A stretch of DNA of 5,188 nucleotides from Chloroflexota bacterium (GTDB taxonomy: Bacteria; Chloroflexota; Dehalococcoidia; Lucifugimonadales; Lucifugimonadaceae), in assembly GCA_013911545.1 (NCBI GenBank), contig JACETA010000064.1, positions 1-5,188 on the forward strand, in the 5' to 3' direction. The notes beneath the pieces are model-generated. The model saw nothing but the letters and a program-made list of their open reading frames with translations. It did not search any database and was not told the origin of the DNA. Positions 1 through 5,188 of this stretch are shown piece after piece. Position 1 is the stretch's first letter; each line of letters begins with the position of its first letter. A program made the position numbers and the translations under genes.

Positions 1-15
1 AATTAAAATAAATTT

Positions 16-276
16 ATGCAAGAAAATAAAGATAATATAGCAAAAGAATATAAAATATCTGAAAATGATAATGGCTCAACGCCAGTGCAGATTGCACTAA
101 TATCATCTCGTATTGATAAACTTACTGAACATTCCAAGATTCATAAGCATGATTATTCAAGTAAAAAAGGTTTAGTAATGTTGGTTGATAAGAGGCGAAA
201 GTTATTGTCTTATTTAAGAAAAAATGACAATAACAAATACCAAGATCTATTAAAATCACTTGGATTAAGACGGTAA
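16..276 (+). CDS. rpsO: 30S ribosomal protein S15
   Basis: S15 binds the central domain of 16S rRNA early in assembly of the small-subunit platform. The 86-residue product is close to the usual 88-89. It shows the family's loop and helix signatures: NGST at 19-22, Q25, R32, the H39...HKHD(43-46)...S49 patch, RRKLLSYL at 60-67 with Y66, and the terminal LGLRR. The start at 16 is the only possible one in the window, because a TAA lies in frame at 4-6; it gives an N-terminus about three residues shorter than in E. coli. The 15 bases before it are AT-only and show no ribosome binding site. The promoter, and any S15 autoregulatory RNA structure, would lie outside the window. Two positions differ from the usual DTGS-(T/P)-E-V-Q: Asn19 replaces Thr and Pro23 replaces Glu. 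The gene is followed 43 bases later by pnp, the classic rpsO-pnp arrangement. Identification is secure. Confidence 0.97.
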   Translation: MQENKDNIAKEYKISENDNGSTPVQIALISSRIDKLTEHSKIHKHDYSSKKGLVMLVDKRRKLLSYLRKNDNNKYQDLLKSLGLRR

Positions 277-319
277 TTTCGGATAAGAAGTAATAGTAGT
301 AATTAGAAAGAAATAATAA

Positions 320-2515
320 ATGATTAAAAAATATGAGTTGGAGTTGGGTGGAAGAGTTTTCGAATTTGAGTTTGGGAAAATAGCTAATTTAGCTGACGGA
401 GCAGTAACAATCAAAGTAGATGATACAGTTTTATTAGTAACTGCATGTGCTAGAGATGAGGCAATGGATGTTGATTTCCTTCCCTTGACTGTTGAAGTTC
501 AAGAAAAATCATACGCAGCCGGTAAAATGCCCGGAGGTTTTTTTAAGAGAGAAGGAAGGCCATCTGAACAAGCAATATTAAATTGCAGGCTTGTTGATAG
601 GCCGCTTAGACCACTTTTCCCTAAAAATTATCATAATGACACGCAGATAGCTATAACAGTTTTGTCAACAGATTTAGAATTACCATATTCATCGATGGGT
701 ATTTTAGGAGCATCAATGGCATTGATGGTTTCTGACATACCATTTAGTGAACCAGTTGGAGCTTGTGAAATTGGATATGTTGATGGAGAGCTAATAGTTA
801 ATCCAACATACGAACAGCTTGAAACTAGCGAATTGCATCTAACGGTTGCAGGAACTTCTGAAGCTATTATGATGGTTGAGGCAGGCGCAAAGTTTGTTTC
901 TGAAGAATTATTGTTAGAAGCGTTAGAACTTGCTCAAGAAAATAACGTTAAAATGGCTGAATTACAGAAAAAAATTATTCAAGATATTGGCAAAGATAAA
1001 AATATTATTGAAGAAGTAGCAATTGATCCTGTGATAAATGATAAATTAATTGATTCTTCTTCTAAAAAATTAATTGATTTATATGATAAAGGATTAGCTA
1101 AGTCTGAATTGTCAGAAGAAAAAAGCAAATTAATTGATGAATTGTCTAAAAATATTGACGCAGAAGAAAATCCTGATATTTTAGCAAAAATTAAAGATGA
1201 AATTTCATCTTTAGAAAAAAATATCGTTAGAAATAGAATTATTGATAAAGGAATTAGGCCAGATAATAGAAAATCTGATGAAATTAGAGATCTTGAGTCT
1301 GAAGTTGGGGTATTACCCAGAGTGCATGGTTCTTCAATTTTCAGAAGAGGTGACACGCAGGCTTTAGGTACTGTAACTCTTGCTTCTTTAAGTGAAAAGC
1401 AAAAATTAGATTTCTTATCTCCCCTTACTGAGAAGACATTTATGTTGCATTATAATTTTCCACCATATTCTGTTGGTGAATCAGGAAGATTTATGACAAG
1501 TAGAAGAGAGCAAGGGCATGGGGCTTTAGCAGAAAGAGCTATAAAGCCAGTATTGCCTAGCGAGGAAGATTGGCCTTATGCAATGAGAGTAGTTTCAGAT
1601 ATTCTAAGTTCAAATGGATCTACATCAATGGCATCTGTTTGTGCGGGTATATTATCTTTAATGGACGGAGGAGTTCCTATTAAAGAAACAGTTGCAGGGA
1701 TAGCTATGGGATTAATATTAAATCCTGATGGTAAATATGCAATTTTGACTGATATTCAGGGACTTGAAGACCATTTGGGTGATATGGACTTTAAAGTAGC
1801 CGGATCAAAATCTGGAGTAACAGCCTTGCAAATGGATATAAAGGTTAAGGGAGTAACTCCAAAAATATTAAGCGAAGCATTAGAGCAAGCCAAAAAAGCT
1901 AGAATGGATATTATAGATCATATGGAATCCACCCTGCCTGAACCAAGAGAAGAAGTAAGTGAATTTGCTCCTAAAACAGTAAAAATTAAAATACCAACTG
2001 ATAAAATAGGTATGGTTATTGGAAGCGGAGGATCAACAATTAAAGAAATTGTTAGTGATTTTGATGTAACTATAGATATTTCAGATGATGGCACAGTAAG
2101 TATAGGTGGAGTTGAGTCTGAAAGAATAGATAATGCAATTGAAAGAATTCAGTCAATAATTAAAGATGTCGAAGTTGGGGATGTTTATCAAGGTAAAGTA
2201 GTTAAATTAATGGATTTTGGGGCTTTCGTAAACATACTTCCAGGAAAAGATGGGCTAGTTCATATTAGTGAAATTAGTGACGAAAGGGTTGATTCGGTTG
2301 AATCAGCATATGAAGTGGGCCAAGAAGTTGAAGTAATTGTTAAAAAAATTGATTCCCAGAAGAGGATAGATTTATCTGCAAGGGTGGAAAAATATCAATC
2401 TGGTGAACTCTCTTTAGAAGAAAGTAGTCCAAAAAAATTCGACAAATCAAGATCTAATTCAAAAAGAAAAAGTGTTAGAAAAAATAACCCAAAACCTCCA
2501 ACTTTGAGAAATTAA
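320..2515 (+). CDS. pnp: Polyribonucleotide nucleotidyltransferase (PNPase)
   Basis: This cytoplasmic 3'-5' exoribonuclease degrades RNA with phosphate, releasing nucleoside diphosphates, and can also add 3' tails. In the family it works as a trimer. The 731 residues hold the complete architecture: a first RNase PH domain (about 10-145, with FFKREGRPSE at 74-83 in the channel loop), an all-helical linker (about 215-325, very Lys/Glu/Ile-rich), a catalytic second RNase PH domain (about 330-540), a KH domain (about 552-615, loop GSGG at 568-571) and an S1 domain (about 618-690). Catalytic features are present: SNGSTS at 431-436 for phosphate binding, and DHLGDMDFK at 484-492 with D484, D490 and K492. 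RRE at 395-397 and H400 match the RREIGHG element, but with Gln398 for Ile. The last 40 or so residues form a probably disordered tail rich in Lys, Arg and Ser. A weak purine stretch (AGAAAG, 305-310) precedes the start. It is probably cotranscribed with rpsO. Confidence 0.98.
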   Translation: MIKKYELELGGRVFEFEFGKIANLADGAVTIKVDDTVLLVTACARDEAMDVDFLPLTVEVQEKSYAAGKMPGGFFKREGRPSEQAILNCRLVDRPLRPLFPKNYHNDTQIAITVLSTDLELPYSSMGILGASMALMVSDIPFSEPVGACEIGYVDGELIVNPTYEQLETSELHLTVAGTSEAIMMVEAGAKFVSEELLLEALELAQENNVKMAELQKKIIQDIGKDKNIIEEVAIDPVINDKLIDSSSKKLIDLYDKGLAKSELSEEKSKLIDELSKNIDAEENPDILAKIKDEISSLEKNIVRNRIIDKGIRPDNRKSDEIRDLESEVGVLPRVHGSSIFRRGDTQALGTVTLASLSEKQKLDFLSPLTEKTFMLHYNFPPYSVGESGRFMTSRREQGHGALAERAIKPVLPSEEDWPYAMRVVSDILSSNGSTSMASVCAGILSLMDGGVPIKETVAGIAMGLILNPDGKYAILTDIQGLEDHLGDMDFKVAGSKSGVTALQMDIKVKGVTPKILSEALEQAKKARMDIIDHMESTLPEPREEVSEFAPKTVKIKIPTDKIGMVIGSGGSTIKEIVSDFDVTIDISDDGTVSIGGVESERIDNAIERIQSIIKDVEVGDVYQGKVVKLMDFGAFVNILPGKDGLVHISEISDERVDSVESAYEVGQEVEVIVKKIDSQKRIDLSARVEKYQSGELSLEESSPKKFDKSRSNSKRKSVRKNNPKPPTLRN

Positions 2516-2517
2516 CC

Positions 2518-2541
2518 ATATTAATATTAAAATATTGATAT
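2518..2541 (+). repeat. AU-rich inverted repeat over the dapB start
   Basis: Arms 2518-2528 (ATATTAATATT) and 2531-2541 (AATATTGATAT) pair over eleven positions, ten A-U and one U-G wobble (2522 with 2537), around a two-base AA loop; in practice the innermost pair would open to leave a four-base loop. The repeat fills nearly the whole pnp-dapB gap, and its 3' arm includes the first two bases of the dapB ATG (2540-2541). It has no G-C pair and no following U tract, so it is not a convincing intrinsic terminator. It could modulate dapB initiation or protect or mark an RNA end. It may also be chance, since such AT-rich sequence forms inverted repeats easily. The complementarity is seen directly; any role is inference. 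Confidence 0.4.
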
Positions 2542-3307
2542 GATAAAAATTCTTGTAAACGGCTACTTAGGTAAAATGGGGCAGTCAGTAGTAAATGCTA
2601 TTGAAGATTCTGATTCCCATGAAACTTTATTTTTTGTAGACATAAATTCTAAAACAAATTCTAATACTTCAGTAGATTTTAATAGCATTGATAAGAGTGT
2701 GGTAGATAAAATTGACTGTATTGTTGATTTTACAAATTCAAAGGGATTTATTGAATCTGCCAAATTTGCAATGTTAAATAATATACCCTTTGTTAGTGGG
2801 AGCACAGGCTACAGTAATGATGAGATGGAAAAAATAAAAAAATTACAATCCCAAAATAAGGTTGGAGTTGCTTTATGTTCAAATTTTTCTACAGGAGCAT
2901 TACTACTTGCGCACCTAGGTAAAATTGCATCAAAATACTATAATTATGCTGAATTAATTGAAAGCCATCATGAAAGAAAATTAGATGCTCCAAGTGGGAC
3001 AGCAATTTCAATTGCTAATACAGTGTCTCAAGAAAAAAATGAAGCATTTGAAAAAGTAAATTCAGATATTAACAAAATAAAAAACACAAGAGGAAATGAT
3101 GAGGCAGGAATTAATATCCATAGTTTGAGGCTGCCAGGCGTAATTGCAAGGCATGAATTAATTTTTGGTGCCTCTGGCGAAAATTTATCTATAGTTCATA
3201 ATTCTTCTGATAGAAATAGTTTTATGCCAGGAGTTTTATTAGCTATAAATTATGTAATTAAAAATGATAATTTTGTTGTGGGCTTAGAAAAAATTTTAGG
3301 ATTATGA
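2540..3307 (+). CDS. dapB: 4-hydroxy-tetrahydrodipicolinate reductase
   Basis: This enzyme reduces the DapA product to tetrahydrodipicolinate with NAD(P)H in diaminopimelate/lysine synthesis. The 255 residues fit the family (about 240-270). The N-terminal Rossmann fold has the nucleotide loop NGYLGKMG (7-14), DFTN (63-66) and GSTG (87-90). The C-terminal substrate domain has SNFS (114-117), the hallmark E-S-HH-E-R-K-L-DAPSGTA (141-155; by homology His143/His144 and Lys147 are the catalytic and substrate-binding residues), LRLPGV.ARHE (196-206) and R.SFMPGV (225-232). Asp34 ends the second strand with no Arg beside it, which is compatible with NADH use, but this is inference. The start at 2540 puts the nucleotide loop at the normal distance from the N-terminus. 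No Shine-Dalgarno is visible; the start lies in an AU-rich inverted repeat. The TGA stop overlaps the asd ATG, suggesting translational coupling. Confidence 0.97.
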   Translation: MIKILVNGYLGKMGQSVVNAIEDSDSHETLFFVDINSKTNSNTSVDFNSIDKSVVDKIDCIVDFTNSKGFIESAKFAMLNNIPFVSGSTGYSNDEMEKIKKLQSQNKVGVALCSNFSTGALLLAHLGKIASKYYNYAELIESHHERKLDAPSGTAISIANTVSQEKNEAFEKVNSDINKIKNTRGNDEAGINIHSLRLPGVIARHELIFGASGENLSIVHNSSDRNSFMPGVLLAINYVIKNDNFVVGLEKILGL

Positions 3308-4338
3308 ATCTAAATAATTTTCCTTCAATATCAATAGTTGGGGCAACTGGGGCAGTTGGGAAAATATGCTTAGATATACTTAAAGAAAAAAATTATCCAT
3401 CGGATAAAATTAATCTTTTTGCCTCTAAGAGATCAGAAGGTAAAAGCATCCAATATTTTAATGATAAATTAATTGTGCAAGAAGCTAAAAAAGACTCTTT
3501 TGATAAATCAGATGTTGTTTTTATTTCAGCTGACAAACAGGTGAGTTTAGATCTTGCTCCATCTGCTGTTAAAAGTGGAGCATTAGTTATTGATGATGGG
3601 TCAGCATTTAGGATGGAGAAAAAAGTTCCCCTTGTGGTTCCAGAAGTTAATGAGAACGATATTAATAATCATAATGGGATCATTTCTATTCCTAACTGTA
3701 CAACCACTCCTCTTGTAATGGCAATTCATAACCTGAAAAAGCTGGGGTCTATTGAAAGAGTTCAGGCCACAACTTATCAGGCTGTTTCTGGAAGCGGGTC
3801 TTTGGCAGTATCTGAATTACAAAGTCAAACTGAGAACATTATTAATAATAAAGATATATCCATATCCGTGTATCCTCATCAAATAGCCTTTTCGCTGATA
3901 CCACAAGTAGATGACTTTATGCCTGATGGGTACACTAAAGAAGAACATAAAATGATAAATGAAACAAAGAAAATTCTTCATGACAATAATTTGCAAATAT
4001 CTGCTACCTGCGTAAGAGTTCCGGTTTTTTATTGTCACTCAGAAGCAATTTCTGTAGATTTTGAGAATGAGATTAACATAAATGATGTTATTAACGTATT
4101 TAAAAATGCTGAAGGAATCAGATTAATTGAAGATGGATTAAATGAAAATTATCCGACACCAGAATTTGTTGAAGGCAAAAATGATGTTTATATTGGAAGA
4201 ATTAGAAAGGATAGCAGCAATAAGAAAGGTTTAAATTTTTGGATAGTTTCCGATAATCTTCGAAAAGGCGCTGCATTAAATGCTATTCAAATTATGTATT
4301 CAGCAATTAAACTCAAAAAAATTCCTAATTTTCATTAA
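3304..4338 (+). CDS. asd: Aspartate-semialdehyde dehydrogenase
   Basis: Asd reduces L-aspartyl-4-phosphate with NADPH to aspartate semialdehyde, the branch point between lysine/diaminopimelate and the threonine/methionine family. The 344 residues match the usual 330-370. GATGAVG at 13-19 is the nucleotide loop. DDGSAFRM (97-104) carries Arg103, expected to bind phosphate. IPNCTTTPL (129-137) holds the catalytic Cys132. YQAVSGSG (158-165) supplies the conserved Gln159. RVPVFYCHSE (238-247) supplies Arg238 and the acid/base His245, with Cys244 where Gly, Ser or Ala is more usual. DNLRKGAALNAIQI (317-330) is the C-terminal cofactor-side motif. The ATG overlaps the dapB TGA by four bases (ATGA). 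AGGA at 3298-3301 is too close to the ATG to act as a normal ribosome binding site, so reinitiation after dapB is the likely mode. The upstream aspartokinase gene is not in the window. Confidence 0.97.
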   Translation: MNLNNFPSISIVGATGAVGKICLDILKEKNYPSDKINLFASKRSEGKSIQYFNDKLIVQEAKKDSFDKSDVVFISADKQVSLDLAPSAVKSGALVIDDGSAFRMEKKVPLVVPEVNENDINNHNGIISIPNCTTTPLVMAIHNLKKLGSIERVQATTYQAVSGSGSLAVSELQSQTENIINNKDISISVYPHQIAFSLIPQVDDFMPDGYTKEEHKMINETKKILHDNNLQISATCVRVPVFYCHSEAISVDFENEININDVINVFKNAEGIRLIEDGLNENYPTPEFVEGKNDVYIGRIRKDSSNKKGLNFWIVSDNLRKGAALNAIQIMYSAIKLKKIPNFH

Positions 4339-4359
4339 CTATTTTCCTTGAAGGCATTT

Positions 4360-4392
4360 ATGTTATATATTCTCAAAAAAAGAAATATTTAA
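4360..4392 (+). other. Ten-codon open frame directly before dapA
   Basis: An ATG at 4360 opens a ten-codon frame (MLYILKKRNI) whose TAA at 4390-4392 directly abuts the dapA ATG in the same frame. It contains two adjacent lysine codons. It may simply be the non-coding gap between asd and dapA, since short frames like this are expected by chance. A leader peptide that couples translation into dapA is possible but unsupported: no ribosome binding site precedes it and no alternative terminator hairpins are visible. The in-frame TAA does fix the dapA start, because no start further upstream can be used. Confidence 0.15.
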
Positions 4393-5188
4393 ATGATTGC
4401 AAAAAATAAATTAATAACAGCCATGGTTACTCCATTCACGAAAAATGGTGATGTTGATTATGGAGCTGCAAAAGAATTAGCCTTAGCATTATCAAAAACT
4501 GGAAGTGATGGAATCTTAATTGGTGGGACAACGGGAGAATCTCCAACTTTATCAAATAATGAAAAATTGGAATTATTTAAATCTGTTAAAGAGGCAGTTA
4601 ATGGAAATGCTGATGTTATAGCAGGCACAACTGACAATAATACTTCAGAATCTATTAAATTATCTATTGAGGCTCAAAAATTAGGTGTTGATGGATTGCT
4701 TTTAACAGTTCCCTCATATAATAAGCCAACTCAGCAAGGGCTGATTGATCATTTTAATATGATAGCTGACTCAGTTGAAATACCAGGAATTTTATACAAC
4801 GTTCCTGGAAGGACATCATTAAATATGGAAGCAAATACAACAATAAAATTGTCTAGGCATAATAATATTATTGGTATTAAAGAAGCTTCAAGTGACTTTA
4901 GTCAAATTACAAAAATAATTACTGAGACATCAGGAACTAATTTTAGAATTTGGAGCGGAAATGACGATGAAACTTTTTCTATCATGGCTCTTGGGGGTCA
5001 TGGAGTAGTGAGCGTTGCCTCAAATATTATTGGGCTACAAATAAGCAAAATGATAGGTATGATTCTTGATGGGAATATAGGATCTGCATCAAATTTACAC
5101 AAAGACCTTTTGCCAATCTTTGAAGCATTATTTTGGGTAACAAATCCTATTTTAATTAAAAGAGCTTTAAATATTTCTGGCTTTCAAG
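4393..5188 (+). CDS. dapA: 4-hydroxy-tetrahydrodipicolinate synthase (3' end cut)
   Basis: DapA condenses aspartate semialdehyde with pyruvate through a lysine Schiff base, the committed step to diaminopimelate and lysine. The window holds 265 codons plus one base; the family is usually 290-300 residues, so about 30 C-terminal residues lie beyond the edge. The TIM-barrel motifs are in order: AMVTPF (10-15), GGTTGES (44-50) with Thr46/Thr47, PSYNKPTQQGL (107-117) with Tyr109, YNVPGRT (135-141) with Tyr135 and Arg140, GIKEASSD (161-168) with the Schiff-base Lys163, and GGHGVVSVASN (201-211). Thus the Thr-Tyr-Tyr catalytic triad, the carboxylate-binding Arg and the Lys are all present. Ser108 replaces the first Tyr of the usual YYN. 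A TAA immediately before the ATG fixes the start. The 54-base gap after asd is the longest in the window and has only a weak A-rich purine run (AAAAAAAGAAA) before the start. Lysine feedback sensitivity cannot be judged from what is visible. Confidence 0.96.
   Translation, partial: MIAKNKLITAMVTPFTKNGDVDYGAAKELALALSKTGSDGILIGGTTGESPTLSNNEKLELFKSVKEAVNGNADVIAGTTDNNTSESIKLSIEAQKLGVDGLLLTVPSYNKPTQQGLIDHFNMIADSVEIPGILYNVPGRTSLNMEANTTIKLSRHNNIIGIKEASSDFSQITKIITETSGTNFRIWSGNDDETFSIMALGGHGVVSVASNIIGLQISKMIGMILDGNIGSASNLHKDLLPIFEALFWVTNPILIKRALNISGFQ

Noticed and set aside
979..1356. Minus-strand open frame of 125 codons inside pnp
   Set aside because: It lies wholly opposite the PNPase linker and second PH domain, has a Ser/Ile/Leu-rich composition typical of the reverse of Lys/Glu-rich codons, and matches no family I recognise.
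2516..2539. Intrinsic terminator between pnp and dapB
   Set aside because: The inverted repeat there has only A-U and G-U pairs and no U-tract after it, so termination is unlikely.
2563..2805. Minus-strand open frame of 80 codons inside dapB
   Set aside because: It is antisense to the conserved DapB Rossmann domain and shows no recognisable motif or start signal; a shadow frame.
3817..4038. Minus-strand open frame of 73 codons inside asd
   Set aside because: It is antisense to well-conserved Asd sequence. Its apparently hydrophobic, aromatic character comes from the complement of the real codons.
4348..4371. TTGAAG plus TATATT as a standard promoter for dapA
   Set aside because: The two hexamers are separated by only 12 bases, too short for a normal 16-18 base spacer.
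4339..4392. Lysine riboswitch or attenuator before dapA
   Set aside because: The gap is only 54 bases, far shorter than a lysine riboswitch, and shows no GC-containing stems or terminator. The dapB gap is shorter still.
1..5188. A previously undescribed system, mobile element or CRISPR array
   Set aside because: Every long open frame on the + strand is a well-known housekeeping gene with intact motifs. No regular repeats, insertion-sequence ends, tRNA or integrase sequences were seen.

Overview
The window is a compact, single-strand run of five genes, all on the + strand: rpsO (ribosomal protein S15), pnp (polynucleotide phosphorylase), dapB (4-hydroxy-tetrahydrodipicolinate reductase), asd (aspartate-semialdehyde dehydrogenase) and dapA (4-hydroxy-tetrahydrodipicolinate synthase, cut by the right edge). 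All five products are recognised from conserved motifs. There are no mobile elements, tRNA or rRNA genes, CRISPR arrays or phage genes, and no stretch over 300 bases lacks a gene.

The DNA is strongly AT-rich: two lines counted by hand gave 23% and 37% G+C, so roughly 30% overall. Codons are A/T-ending (AAA, AGA, GAA, TTA dominate), gaps are 24 to 54 bases, one junction is an ATGA overlap, and the starts lack good Shine-Dalgarno sequences. This suggests a bacterium with a streamlined, AT-rich genome, such as a marine planktonic lineage. Several stretches (the SFMPGVLLA end of DapB, its LRLPGV.A.HE.IFG motif, the GHGALAERA and SSNGSTSMASV segments of PNPase, the IPNCTTTPLV active site of Asd) read to me like Chloroflexota, for example AT-rich SAR202/Dehalococcoidia relatives. 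That placement comes from memory of family sequences and is only moderately secure. TGA is used only as a stop (dapB), so the standard code applies.

Layout: bases 1-276 carry rpsO; 277-319 is a short AT-rich gap without a GC-rich stem; 320-2515 is pnp; 2516-2539 is a 24-base gap almost filled by an AU-rich inverted repeat that runs into the dapB start codon; 2540-3307 is dapB; asd (3304-4338) overlaps dapB by four bases; 4339-4392 is a 54-base gap holding a ten-codon open frame; dapA runs from 4393 off the end. rpsO-pnp is the widespread translation/RNA-decay pair. dapB-asd-dapA encode three consecutive steps of the aspartate route to diaminopimelate and lysine: Asd makes aspartate semialdehyde, DapA condenses it with pyruvate, and DapB reduces the product. 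No terminator is visible between the two modules, so one long transcript is plausible.

I found no new biological system. The observations offered are small: an RNA hairpin candidate over the dapB start, a basic tail on PNPase, a repeated segment in its helical linker, residue substitutions at usually conserved positions in S15, PNPase and DapA, and a possible mini-leader or promoter before dapA.
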